Positions 41,351-52,740 are shown, counted from the first letter of the stretch. The stretch: 64,000 bases of DNA from Bedellia somnulentella (GCA_963576735.1 OY755189.1:4998622-5062621); one strand, 5' to 3'. Notes: a model not told the origin generated them from the letters alone. Translations and numbers: made by a program.

Positions 41351-41768
41351 GAAATGAATGTGACAAACAAAGGAGCGATTAATATTATTTTGTGACCACA
41401 ATGGAAATCATTAAATTGATTGAATGTAGTAAATAAATATTTGATGCGCTACCCTCTTTGTGATAATCGTAATCGAATTGTAGGCAGGAAAATTAAACTA
41501 AGTTTAAAATCTCTGAAAATTGCAATAATTTCATCTTTCATAATAGTTAACGCGTGCAATATTTTATTATTAATGTTTAATCAGATGTTAATTGAACTGA
41601 CGTACCAAGGTTATTGGTTGTTTGACTCTTACGGAATGCAAGAAGTTTAAGAAGTTCTTGTGTGTAACTTGAATATTGGTATAATAAGGTGTCCTTTTAT
41701 ATGCACATCACATTCTCTTATTCATAAACGATTGGTTTCTTGATATCGCAGTCATATAAAATTAACTT
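41351..41768 (+). other. CCE-D intron 2 segment
   Basis: Nothing recognised; the open stretch at 41420-41650 has no family features. Confidence 0.4.
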
Positions 41769-42012
41769 GCTGTGTAGTGTCGGCTTAGGATAGCACTGCC
41801 CCATTTCTTCCGGTGGGTGTACGTAAGAGGCGACTAACGGTATTGGGGCTTTTAGGGATTTTTGGGCGATGCGGTTGGAGACCCATCACTAAAAACCTTT
41901 ATCTTTACCATCTTTTGCCCCACTCAACTTCCAAAAGTGGCTGAGGAATTTATAATTCCTTAGCTCTGGCTACCCCTTCTAGGGAAATATAGCCGTGAGT
42001 ATATGTATGTAT
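41769..42012 (+). mobile_element. SINE-G copy
   Basis: Full-length, head GCTGTGTAGTGTCGGCTTAG. It lies 117 bp before CCE-D exon 3, in the same orientation as the gene. Confidence 0.88.
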
Positions 42013-42128
42013 ACAATTAACTTAGTGACAGAGAGTAGATTGCGGTACAAGAGTGTTTAGTTTCAAATTATGAGCCGTGTATATGTTATCCTTGAGTCTA
42101 TGTATTAAAAAACCTTTTCCATTTTCAG

Positions 42129-42312
42129 AAACCCAACCCCTGCAAAAGATTTAGTCATAGATGACTTGCAATGGCGGGCGCTGCGAAAAGATAAAATAAA
42201 CCTCCTTAACTTGGATCATACTATGAAGATGGCTGTGGCTCCAGAAACCAAGAGAATGGAATTTTGGAATGATTTGAAGAATGAGTATTTTACTACTACG
42301 ACTGCGGCGTGA
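42129..42312 (+). CDS. CCE-D exon 3, C terminus without KDEL
   Basis: The last 60 codons after acceptor CCATTTTCAG; the junction reads YG-NPTPAKDLVIDDLQW. The C-terminal helix is RMEFWNDLKNEYF, and the protein ends TTTTAA-stop. There is no KDEL/HDEL-type signal and no membrane segment, so unlike B and C it should be secreted. Full protein 553 aa. Confidence 0.9.
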
Positions 42313-42333
42313 TTACATTTTTTTTTCTTTTTA

Positions 42334-42410
42334 ATACGCCTCTTTTTATTCTAAAGCTCCTGCTACCTTTTACATTCAATGGTAGCCGTGAGAATATGTA
42401 TGTATGTAAA
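42334..42410 (+). mobile_element. SINE-G 3' fragment
   Basis: TTCTAAAGCTCCTGCTACC to GTGAGAATATGTATG, just after the CCE-D stop; part of its 3' UTR or flank. Confidence 0.65.
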
Positions 42411-42417
42411 ATAAGAT

Positions 42418-42528
42418 AGCAACAGTGATAGCCCAGTGGGTAGAACACTCGGTTATCGTGCAAACGACTAGTGTTCAAATCCTGGGTCGAGCCCACACAA
42501 ATTTGTCTTTTCTAAAGACATATGTGTG
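42418..42528 (+). mobile_element. SINE-T head (split by SINE-F)
   Basis: GTGATAGCCCAGTGGGTAGA through TTTGTCTTTTCTAAAG. The body resumes at 42700. Confidence 0.88.
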
Positions 42529-42699
42529 ACTAATAAATAAAGAATAAATAAAGGAAAGAAAAATTTCGACACAGGCGGGGATCGAACCCGCGACCTCGGG
42601 ATAAACGCCCCGGACGCTCTGCCAACTGAGCTACCGTGTCAATTAATATTTAATATTAGTAATAATCCCCACATGAGGTTTTCATGAACAAAAACATTT
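42529..42699 (-). mobile_element. SINE-F copy inside SINE-T
   Basis: Duplication AGACATATGTGTG on both sides (42516-42528, 42700-42712). On the minus strand: head, a short TTAATATTTAATATT-like spacer in place of the antisense arm, then a well-kept tRNA-like unit (GGTAGCTCAGTTGGCAGAGC, GGTTCGATCCCCGCC) and tail. This is the simplest, non-foldback form of the family. Confidence 0.88.
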
Positions 42700-42968
42700 A
42701 GACATATGTGTGGTTAGTTTATCATGGTTGTTAACGGTGAGGGAAAACATCGTGAGGAAACCCACATGGCGGAGTTGTACTTAGTCATGTGACAGTGTAT
42801 TCGTACAAAACGGCGATAGGCCTGCCCCCTATCACGTGAGTACACTGTCCATGCAAAACGTGGGTACTCTGAACACCAGGTGACAAAGTCACGTGATGTT
42901 CAGAAGTATTAGTACCTCTGCCAACCCCTTCGGGGATATTCGGCGTGAACGTTTATGTTATGTTATGT
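42700..42968 (+). mobile_element. SINE-T body and tail (split by SINE-F)
   Basis: Continues to GGGATATTCGGCGTGAACG and TTATGTTATG. Confidence 0.88.
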
Positions 42969-43678
42969 AAAATAAGAATCTCACCTAACCTGAATAAAAC
43001 AATATATTTTAAAAATATGTTTTTGTCGGCTCGCTTATGATCGAGTTCATATTAGTTAGTGTAGATTAAGGGTATTTATTGACAATACTAAGTTATATTT
43101 GTAAGTTTTAATAAATTAAAATAAATTATATATCTGTTGCAATAGTCTCAGTATGTGATCTTAATATTTACCGGATTTACATTTCCTATTGTCGAAAGTA
43201 GTTAGTTATTATTATGATCGTTGTGAATGATGTGATCGTTCTAGAAATAAATCATACTCTACCACTCATTCATCAAACAAGTGTTAAGTTAGTAATAAAA
43301 ATTTATTGAGTCGCCAAAATGTTGATCTAAATTAAATGAAATTATATCACAATGTATACATTTTTGAAATGTTTTCGTGGTTGGCCTGTAAATCTTTATT
43401 TGTTTCATAATTGATGTATATCGCGCGTAATTTTGCGTATTTAGTAAACCTACTATGGAATACCAAAATTTGTATTTTTGTGTCTAAATAAATAAATGAA
43501 TGTTTTTACATATTTTCGTTTTGTTTTGTTAATGTAATTTATTGAAAATCTTATCTTTACATTTAAGTGGCACCATGGTCCATCATAGCTCATAAACACA
43601 TGCATTGGGAAAATAATAGGTTTGGTCAATACATAGGATCTAAAATTTTATGAGAGCCAATATAGATCCACTTTAAAC
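42969..43678. other. Intergenic after CCE-D
   Basis: AT-rich; AATAAA at 43485 and elsewhere. Nothing else seen. Confidence 0.4.
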
Positions 43679-44042
43679 AACCGTGATAGCCCAGTGGGTA
43701 GAAAACTCGGTTATCGTGCAAACGACTAGTGTTCAAATCCTGGGTCGGGCCTACACCAATTTGTCTTTTCTAAAGACATATGTGTGGTTAATTTATCATG
43801 GTTGTTAACGGTGACGGAAAACATCGTGAGGAAACCCACATGGCTGAGTTGTACTTAGTCATGTGACAGTGTATTCGTACAAAACGGCGATAGGCCTGCC
43901 CCCTATCACGTGAGTACACGGTCCATGCAAAACGTGGGTACTCTGAACACCAGGTGACAAAGTCACGTGATGTTCAGAAGTATTAGTACCTCTGCCAACC
44001 CCTTCGGGGATATTCGGCGTGAACGTTTATGTTTATGTTTAT
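43679..44042 (+). mobile_element. SINE-T copy, full-length, close to consensus
   Basis: CCGTGATAGCCCAGTGGGTA to GGCGTGAACGTTTATG. Almost identical to the copies at 42418 and 61066, so recent. Confidence 0.92.
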
Positions 44043-44600
44043 TAAATCTGATAACTAGGAACCAATGGAAATGGTTACAGAAAAATAAATAATTTGTTCA
44101 GTTGCAGTGCGGGCTGCAAGTAAGACAAGTAAATCAATATCTTGTGGCGTACATGTGCAAAGTATGAAGATTACCAATGATCGAAATTTTCAACGCGTTA
44201 TATCTTCAAAATCGTGGCTTTTAGGAAAAAATTAATGATATCTTTTTTGTAGAGAATTTTCTGATCTACAATTTTGTACGGGGTAATTTTGCGAAAAAAC
44301 TCACCGTTTCGCTTAAAATCGCAAAAAACTCATTTTTTTTTACCTTTGACCTCGTGTAAAAATTTTAGCACACCTCGGAACGATGGTGACTTTTGAGGTT
44401 TTATTTATAATTATGTTTTGAACAATTGTGCCAATTTTCAGCTTCTTATGAATTTATGTAACCTTGAATGTATAAATTGACCGGATTAAAAGAAAACTGT
44501 AATAAAATAAAAAATCTGCCTCAATATGAGAAAACGCATTTATTTATAACCTAAACTATATTTAATTATTTATTAATCAAGTTAAGAATACTTCCTCGTA
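44043..44600. other. Intergenic, nothing recognised
   Basis: No frame or repeat partner found. Confidence 0.4.
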
Positions 44601-44625
44601 TATTATATAATAAAATAACAATAAA

Positions 44626-45570
44626 ATGCTTTTATATTTAGGTGTAATGGTAGATTATAAGCTCACCTTTTCCGAACATATTTCTCATGTCGCCTCAAGG
44701 GTCAGGAAGCTAATTTACGTTTTCAGCAAATTGCGAAATATTTCTAATCCCGCCCTTCTTAAGACAGTATACATAGCACTCTGTCAATCTATATTAACTT
44801 ACTGTATATCTTCATGGGGGGGGTGCTTCCAAATCTTTACTGATTACACGAGAACGCGGCCAAAGGGCTGTTCTCAAAACGATTAATCGTAAACCTCGAC
44901 TCTTCCCTACTTACGAACTTTACAGTAGTAGTAGTTTATTAACTGTCCGCCAGCTCTTTATTCTACATACTCTGCTTAAACAGCACTCTCAAACGCCTCC
45001 CCCGTTACCTTCAAACTCTCGTTCTTCCCGCTATCCACTTTTTGCCTCCGTTCCACGTCTTAAAACCCAATTTGCAAATCGGTTCTTCTGTTTCTTGGGA
45101 CCATTACTTTACAATAAAGTGAATAAATTGATGCCTAGTAACCAACTTTCTGCATTCAATTTTAAGAAAAAAATTACTGACTTTCTCCTAACCCTGAATT
45201 ATGACGACACAGAGATGCTTCTTACCTATATCAAATAATTATATATCCAATTATATATATATTTACGCAAACACACACATACATATACAAATACTACAAA
45301 CACCCCTATAAACACATTCAAACACACACACACACACACACAAACACAAACACACACACACACAAATACATATTTTCTTACTAGAGGAGAACACGATTTG
45401 TTTTTGTATTCTTTTAAAAAATGAAATTATTAGTGTCCATTGCACAGGCACGACCTATAATGGCACTAATGTACTCTATATGTCTCACCCTTAATTTAAT
45501 TGTAAAATATGTGCTCTAGTATAATTTGTACATCGGTTAATTAGAAAATAAACGATTATTATAAATAAAC
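44626..45570 (+). pseudogene. LINE fragment: C-terminal part of a Jockey/CR1-like RT
   Basis: YLGVMVDYKLTFSEHISHVA and SRVRKLIYVFSKLRNIS are the post-catalytic region of a non-LTR reverse transcriptase. At SSWGG the frame breaks in a run of eight G (44815-44823 region). The next frame continues with TRERGQRAVLKTINRKPRL to a stop at 45238, followed by a 3' UTR ending in AATAAACGATTATT repeats. A one-base gain in the G run explains the shift. All catalytic motifs are missing by 5' truncation. Confidence 0.8.
45317..45366. repeat. (CA)n microsatellite
   Basis: Interrupted CA repeats in the LINE 3' UTR. Confidence 0.9.
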
Positions 45571-45856
45571 GATTATTATTATAGTCATTAATTTCGATGT
45601 TATTTTTGATAAAAATACGTTTATTTATTTATGGAAAATATTTGATTTAGCTAAAAATAATTCAATTATCTATAATCTGATTTTATTGAAACATATATGC
45701 CAGAGATGCCAGACTTCAAACGCTAAAATACCAATTATATTCCCCAAAGCCCTGGTACAAGTTTTTGTTAACTTAATAGGGAGCGTCAACCTCATAGTTA
45801 AGTAAATAAAATGAAATAAGCACTAAAAGCGATCCCACTAAAACATCCTTCTGATT

Positions 45857-46080
45857 TAAATCTTTTTGTTCATGAAAACCTCATGTGGGGATTATTACTA
45901 ATAAATAAAGAATAAATAAAGGAAAGAAAAATTTCGACACAGGCGGGATTCGAACCCACGACCTCGGGTATACGCCCCCGTCGCTCTTGCCAATTGAGTT
46001 ACCGTGTCAATGGCTGCCTGCGCGAAATTCTTCTATCCTTTATTTCTTATATCCTTTATTTCTTATATCCTTTATTTCTT
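45857..46080 (+). mobile_element. SINE-F copy
   Basis: Head at 45857, then the tRNA-like unit in antisense (CGGGATTCGAACCCACGACC, CTCTTGCCAATTGAGTTACC). It ends in three tandem TCCTTTATTTCTTATA units in place of the usual tail. Confidence 0.8.
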
Positions 46081-46120
46081 ATGTAACATGAATATAAAAA
46101 TATTTATATTCATGTTACAT
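46081..46120. repeat. Perfect 18-bp-arm palindrome
   Basis: ATGTAACATGAATATAAA, loop AATA, then the exact inverted copy. It abuts the SINE-F end. Confidence 0.9.
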
Positions 46121-46429
46121 AGACTTATAAAAATATGATGAAACCAATAAGGTCGCTTAACTTTACTACTTCATTTTTATTTACTTAATAATGGTGTACT
46201 GGAACGAAAATAGGTCAATTTGCGGGAAAATGGATTTTACAATCTTAGCTTGGCTTTCTGAAATATGATGCAGAGCATCCACGTGGGTTGCTGTCAGGCT
46301 CCACTTAAATTATATAAACAATGAAACTTAGTTGGAATTGAACGGATTTGATTTAAGAAGTTGGGAATCAGAGTAAAATTGAAACCATCTTTTTATTAAA
46401 GATATTTTATATAATCTGTCCTATCCTAC

Positions 46430-46500
46430 CATGTAGTGTCGTTTGAGTATAGCACTATTTGAACTCTTTATATGGGTGTCGTGTGCGTTAATTATGTTCA
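46430..46500 (+). mobile_element. SINE-G 5' fragment
   Basis: CATGTAGTGTCGTTTGAGTA and GGGTGTCGTGTG. Confidence 0.55.
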
Positions 46501-47476
46501 GTTTAGTAAATTGCAACTTAAATAGCTTTTTAGGACTGCTACGGAGTTATGGCATCTTAGCCGAATAGGATATTAAAGCAGAAAATAAGAAGAGTACCAT
46601 ATTCGATACAAAATATATGTTATCACAACTATTTTACTTGGATTCAGTAACCCATACATACATAAATGTTGTGATGTTTCATACAACACTTTTAAACAAA
46701 AAAAAAAAACTTTATCATCAATCAATTTACATCCATCGCGCCGATGCATTTGAGACCGTCGAAGCACCATCCATTTTACAGATGCGAGTTTGTTAAAAAA
46801 CAAATTAAATACAGCAAACATTATAAACTAAACATGCTGCATTGTCAAATGGAATCTTGTATGTTTATTTCTATTCACATTTTAAACTCATATTTACAAA
46901 CTAGTGATTGTCTCAACATTTTAAGGAAAGAAAGCGTTTTTATTATATTTGATATGGTATATAGCCTACCCAACATAGATATGTTTTCCAAATAAACCAG
47001 TATTAACGAATATAAGCGATTTCAAGTAAACAAACTCTTAAAAGCTTTAAACACAAAATTAGTTACTTTAAACACCTCATGCCTAAAAACTATATAAAGT
47101 TTTAAAGCTTTAGAGCGTCACGATAATTTATCCATTTTATTAAAAATATAAAAGTAAAACGACCTAATGGGTTCAAGACCTTTAAAGAGCTTTGAGTAAC
47201 TTGAGACGTGGAGCTTTCCTTTGTCAACACAATGTTGTTTGCGGAACAAGCTCCCGCGTCTTAGCCTGTCATTGTACTTACTGCATTAAAAATAAAATTT
47301 AATATTCTTCGGTCTTAATTGAAACCGACAAATTATAGAACGTAGCTGCATGTAAATTGATTTAAATTGAAATTATGAAACTCATTTAGGCCTGAGACTT
47401 TCAGTAGGCTTAAATTACCATTTAGGATTTGTCAAGAATTTAAGCACTAACATACAGATATAACAGAGATAACAGA
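46501..47476. other. Intergenic, nothing recognised
   Basis: AT-rich; short open stretches without family features. Confidence 0.4.

Positions 47477-47512
<36 letters not shown>
47477..47512. repeat. (TA)n microsatellite
   Basis: About 17 TA units, directly beside a SINE-G fragment. Confidence 0.92.
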
Positions 47513-47515
<3 letters not shown>

Positions 47516-47598
47516 AAAGCCCCAAACCCTTAGTCGACTCTAACGACAACCGTGGGTAGAACGGGGTAGTGACATTCTGAGTTGGCACAACACGGCAA
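47513..47598 (-). mobile_element. SINE-G 5' fragment
   Basis: AAAAAGCCCCAAACCCTTAG to GGCACAACACGGC; the tail half is replaced by the TA repeat. Confidence 0.75.
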
Positions 47599-48182
47599 AA
47601 TATGTTTATTATTGTATGGTATGTTTGTATATTATTGTACATAATCTATTCTTTGAATTAACCAATGCAGCTACTCAAAATTCGATACTAAAGAAACACA
47701 CTTAAAAAAGTGGAATATTAATAAACCTTCAAAGTTATTTTGTTAGCCTTTACGAAAAAACAAAGGCCTTTCTTATGTCCACAATATCCGCTGAGTGGTT
47801 TCTCTTGTCCAAAACTCACTCATCGAGTTCTGACAGGGGTTGTTCGTCGATGTATAATATTTCATGACGTACTAAACCTGGGGTTAAAGGTCGGCTTACG
47901 ATGTAACAAGATTATAACTAAATGGGCTTAGAGCGGGCGTTTTGCTAAAATAAAATTTGACTTGTAATCTTTTTATGAATTTCAGCAATAATAAATTGCT
48001 GTTAATGCTGTCAAATTTGCTCGCTTAAAGAGATTTATTTATGCCATGTTAAAGAATTCGTATATCACATGCAATCTCAATTAATGTAGGTAAAACCGGG
48101 ACATTCTTCACCGGGACCGGAAACTTCACTGTTCGTCTGTCTGTCAACAGCCTGTATACAATAATAAACTTGCTTAGCAACC
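47599..48182. other. Intergenic, nothing recognised
   Basis: 47745-47930 is less AT-rich and open on the plus strand, but shows no known motif. Confidence 0.35.
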
Positions 48183-48297
48183 TTAATTTTACAATGTTTT
48201 CCTTACTCAATTTTCAATAGTGGCTAACGAATGTCTTATCTGAAGCTCTGGCGATCCCTTTTAGGGATTTATAGCCGTGAGTATATGTATGTATGTG
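48183..48297 (+). mobile_element. SINE-G 3' fragment
   Basis: AATAGTGGCTAACGAATGTC to GTGAGTATATG(TATG)2. Confidence 0.75.
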
Positions 48298-48390
48298 TTG
48301 CTTACCATGCAGAGTTAATATGTTCTATTGAAAAAAAAAACTAAGTAATAAAATCCTATGAATTTATGTAAGTAGAATATTAAAACTAAA

Positions 48391-48643
48391 ATACATACAT
48401 ACATACATATACTCACGGCTATAAATCCCAAGAAAGGGGTAGCCAGAGCTAAGGAATTAGAAATTCCTCAGCAACTTTTGGAAGGTGCGTGGGGAATAGA
48501 TGGTGAAATAAAGGTTCTTGGTGATGGGTCTCCAACCGCATCGCCCAAAAATCCCTTGAAAGCCCCAATACCGTTAGTCGCCTTTTACGTACACCCACCG
48601 GAAGAAATGGAGTAGTGCTATTCAAAGCCGACAGTACACAGCA
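48391..48643 (-). mobile_element. SINE-G copy
   Basis: Full-length with (CATA)n tail on the left. Confidence 0.9.
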
Positions 48644-48885
48644 AGACAAACTAAAATAGAATAACTAAAATAGAATATTAAACCTTCTTGTAGGTGTAAT
48701 TAGTGTTTTATTTTGTAATGGACCCAGTTTCCAATACCGAGGGTCCATTGATCAAATAATGAAAAAACTAACAAAAAGAATTTCTTACTGTAACTTTTTC
48801 GACTTCTAACTGACAACATTAATCAATTACTGTGGTCTGGAGTTATGTTAATATTATTTATTCTTTTATTATTATTATAAGCCAT

Positions 48886-49130
48886 TTATTTCCCAGTGCT
48901 GGGCAAGGCATATCTCCCCTTCTTCCACTCCAGACGGTCTTGAGCGGTCTCCCACCATTTCTTGTCCCAGAGACCTAACTCGTCACTCCATCTTTTTCTT
49001 GGTCGGCCACGCTCTCTCTTTACACCGGGAGTCCATTGCGTGGCTCTTTTGGCCCATCGGTCCGGGTACATCCGAGCAACGTGGCCGGCCTAATCCCACT
49101 TTAATTGGGCCGCCTTCTGAGCTACATCTA
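48886..49130 (-). pseudogene. C-terminal scrap of another RTE-like LINE
   Basis: The minus frame reads AGHVARMYPDRWAKRATQW and RERGRPRKRWSDELGLWDKK, then WWETAQDRLEWKKGRYALP. This basic, Trp-rich C terminus is typical of insect RTE-like reverse transcriptases and differs from LINE-R. A TAG stands where a Trp codon is expected upstream (LKWD-stop-AGH). Confidence 0.75.
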
Positions 49131-49402
49131 CATCTACAATTTTTGTCTTTTAAAAAGTCTATTTAAAAGATGATATTATATTTTTAAGAGATTGTATGAT
49201 ACTTTTAGACCTTAAAACAGATACAGTTGTTTCTTGCTGTTCACATAAATAAATTGGTGGAAGATTCTATAAAGCCTCGGGCCATATAACCGTTGTAGGC
49301 ATACTGCACGCACATGTAGCCCATAATACGCTTGTCGTTATTTTTTGTCCAGGTGCTTTTGTGAGAGGCCTCGTAAGTAATTATTAGTCCGATATTAGTA
49401 AC

Positions 49403-49505
49403 TCTCAACTTCCAAAAGTGGCTGAGGAATTTGTAATTCCTTAGCTCTGGCTACCCCTTCTAGGGAAATATAACCGTGAGTATATGTATATATGTATGTA
49501 TGTAT
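49403..49505 (+). mobile_element. SINE-G 3' fragment
   Basis: CTCAACTTCCAAAAGTGGC to GTGAGTATATGTATATATG. Confidence 0.78.
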
Positions 49506-50154
49506 ATTAGTAATATACAGCCAGTGTACTATCCCGGGCTTGAGATTGCAATTCTTACCTTATCAATAAATAGGACTCGGTCATCATGAGATAGCGATTT
49601 ATTTTGATTATTAGGTGTATTTCTTCCAAAACAGTTGCTCTATAAAATTCAGCAGTGTCTATATAAAATTATGTAAATATGAGTGTTTAGTTAAAAAATT
49701 AAAATTAACAAATAAACGAACAACAAAATGTAATGAAGAAAATATATTCACCCAGTTTTAAACGAAACTCCAGCTTCCCCTTACACACGGAAGTTCTGTA
49801 TTCATATGCATAATTATGAAAATCCAAACCTTACAAATGAATTCACATAAAAAGCAATGAAACGCGCTAGAAATGGTGGAATAATTTCCTATATTTGTAC
49901 AGGCGTTGTCTGAAGGAAATTGCGCTCTCGTTAAATAAACAAAAGCAAAAGTATTCTTTGAGCAGAACACAGGTGTATGGGGGGCTTTTGTTTCAGAAGA
50001 GTGCGAGGGATTCTGAGACGCAACTGATTGAATAAACTGCCTCTGTGTTTAAATTTAATATTAAAATTTGCTTCTTATTTGTATAAAGCTGAAAACTTTG
50101 ATACGTAGAGCTTGCAAGTTTAGGAGTTCATTTATGTGCCGCAGTGAAAACTCC
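49506..50154. other. Intergenic, nothing recognised
   Basis: No frame with family features. Confidence 0.4.
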
Positions 50155-50383
50155 TACATACATGCATGCATATACTTACGGCCATAAATCCCAAAAAGGG
50201 GTAGCCAGAGCTTCAGAGCTGGAAACTCCTCAGCGACATTTAGAAGTTGATAGGGGACAAGATGGTAGAAATAAAGTATCGTTGGTAATGGGTTTACTTA
50301 AAAAAGCCCCATACCCTTAGTCGCCTCTTACGACATCCTTGGGTAGAAAGGGGTTGTGACATTCTAAACCAGCACTACACGGC
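50155..50383 (-). mobile_element. SINE-G copy fused to LINE 3' end
   Basis: Head at 50383 (GCCGTGTAGTGCTGGTTTAG on minus) directly follows the LINE reading frame, so the frame runs on into the SINE without a stop. Confidence 0.85.
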
Positions 50384-51330
50384 AATTTTAATTTTATTTT
50401 TACCTCCCTCTTTGTACAATCTCGTATATCATTAATTTTTAATATTTCATTGTACAAATGGGGGTGCATAAATGATGGAAACCGTTGCGCGAAAGTTGTC
50501 CTACATAATGTTGTCGGCAGTCTAGGAGTTCTCTGTAAAAGAGAGCGTTCAGTAGAGGGTGTTAAACACTTTTTATGCTCTCGAAGAATAGACCTCATGA
50601 CAAACAACCCTCGCACACTGAGCACCCCACATTCATCGTATAGCTTTGTGGTTGAGTATCTAAAGTTCTTTTTGGACATAACCTTTAAAACTGAACGATG
50701 AGCTCTTTCAATTTCCAACATAGTAGTAATAGGGGCACCACCCCAAACTGGAAGACAGTAAGTGATCAGTGATTCACAAATGGCCGTATAGATTTGTTTA
50801 AGTAAATCAATGTCGGCCGAGTTGCGCAGTAATTTCATGATATTGATAACCTTTCTTATTCTGCCTGAGAGTGTATGAATATGACTCTTAAAGTTCAAGT
50901 TGTGGTCAATTGTAACTCCCAGGTATTTTGTGACAGTTACGCAAGCAAGAGTAGGACACTGGCAAGGGACAAGGTTTGCAGGGAAGCATGTGTGTATCTT
51001 GAGTGTGGTTCGAGGCGGAGCTGATGCCCTCGTTTTGTGAAAACACATTAGATTCGTTTTTTCGCTGTTTAAAGTTAACAAATTACGAGAAAGCCAGCCC
51101 ACCACGGAGACCATACCCTCCTCCACATTCTGCAACACATCATTCCACGATGATCCACTGAAGATAATTGCAGTGTCATCTGCATAACAGAATATGCGAG
51201 CGTCTTTAAGTGGGAGAGTCGATATGTCGTTCATGTAGAGTAGGAAGAGGGTAGGACCCAAGATACTACCCTGAGGCACTCCGAAATCAACACGGCAAGA
51301 GTAGTTAAGAACTACTCTTACAGGTACACT
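50384..51330 (-). pseudogene. 5'-truncated Jockey/CR1-like LINE reverse transcriptase
   Basis: The minus frame starts with VDFGVPQGSILGPTLFLLY and contains the YADD active site (ARIFCYADDTAIIF), YLGVTIDHNLNFKSHIHTL and a long thumb region. Fingers and endonuclease are missing, so it cannot be autonomous. The last LINE residues (REVKIKLK) read through an A/T-rich tail, then into a SINE-G. It is a different subfamily from LINE-J. Confidence 0.85.
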
Positions 51331-51412
51331 GTACTACTGTACTGTCTTCTTAAACATATAAAAGGGTAGACGAAGATATACAGAGCATTTACGGTTATAA
51401 AATAATTTCATA

Positions 51413-51636
51413 ACATAACATAAACATAAACGTTCACGCCGTTTATCCCCGAAGGGGTTGGCAGAGGTACCAATACTTCTGAACTCACATGGCAGCGCCA
51501 TCTTGTGTCCAGAGAAGGTACCCACGTTTTGCTTAGACAGTCTACTCACGTGATAGGGGACAGGCCTATCGCTGTTTTGTACGAATACACTGTCACATGA
51601 CTAAGTACAACTCAGAAATGTGGGTTTCCTCACTAT
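51413..51636 (-). mobile_element. SINE-T copy, head missing
   Basis: CATAACATAACATAAACAT tail, CCCCGAAGGGGTTGGCAGAG; it stops at GTGGGTTTCCTCAC. Confidence 0.85.
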
Positions 51637-52087
51637 CATATCGTCAAAGTAATTTCATATTTTTTTAAATTCAAGAAACTCCTTTTAGAAGAACACAAAT
51701 CTCAAATTACTTATATTCTATACCATTTGTATTATAACGCCTTAATTATGATAAGACAATTTATCATCATCTTCAAAAAATCATGTTTAAATGATTCACG
51801 TAACTTGCCTGTCCTATTATATTAATATGCTTTTATAATTAAATTCTACTCATAATATGATAAGTCTAAAAAGAGCAAAATATGTGACGTCGATCGAACA
51901 TCAAATAATTGATATTTGTATCAAATTGATGTAGAACGAAAGCCGCAGCTGTGGTTTCATACCTAATAACAATTGAGTTATGATCAGGTTTCCATTAATA
52001 CTAGATTAACCTTAATTCAATTCCAATAGCAATCAATTTGCCATACATATATGTATTAGTGTAACCAAGAGGTTTAATATAAATATT
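51637..52087. other. Intergenic, nothing recognised
   Basis: AT-rich. Confidence 0.4.
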
Positions 52088-52570
52088 ATAACCGCGATAG
52101 TCCAGTGGGTAGAACACCCGCCTGTTATGCAGACCAGCGTGGATTGGAATCCCGGATCGGGCCTATACCGATTTGTCTTTACTAAAGTAATGTGTGTGGT
52201 TAATTTATCATTGTTGTTAATGTTAAGAAAAATATCATGACGAAACCCACACGGCTAAGTTGTACTTAGTCGTGTGACGGTGTATTTGTACCAAACGATA
52301 TCACATAATTTTTGAATTTTTGTACATATTTTCCAGAGAATGCTGTGGCCTTCTATAATTAAGAATGCATACTGTCTACCGTAATACCAATGTAAAAAAC
52401 TATAAATGAATTATGTATTTCTTGTTGAAGGTCCTAATAATAATAAATAAATAAATAAATAATAGGCCTGCCCCTTATCGTGTGAGTACACTGTCCAAGC
52501 AAAAAGTTGGTACTCTGAACACGTGGGTATAACGTCACGTGATGTTCAAAAGTATTAGCACCTCTGCCAC
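52088..52570 (+). mobile_element. SINE-T copy split by a ~160-bp insert
   Basis: Head CGCGATAGTCCAGTGGGTAG to about 52300, then an insert (52301-52460) ending in AATAAATAAATAAATAA, like the 3' end of a non-LTR element. The SINE resumes at AGGCCTGCCCCTTATCG. Confidence 0.78.
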
Positions 52571-52690
52571 ACCCAATTAGTTCCCATCAGGGTAGGCAGA
52601 GACTATCGATCGCCAATTCATAGGATCCTGACAAACCTCTCTAGCTTCGATTACATCCATCAATATTTTCATTCATGCTTTTTTTCTAAA
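52571..52690 (-). mobile_element. LINE-R 3' fragment
   Basis: AGTTCCCATCAGGGTAGGC and GACTATCGATCGCC; it joins a SINE-T 3' end. Confidence 0.75.
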
Positions 52691-52740
52691 AAATATGTTC
52701 AAAAATATACATATTTACTTGTAAATATTATATACTCGAA

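Noticed and set aside
45263..45451. Open minus frame rich in Cys and Val
   Set aside because: It is a translation of the CA microsatellite.
47740..47931. Open plus-strand stretch in a less AT-rich patch
   Set aside because: No domain, signal peptide or splice context recognised.
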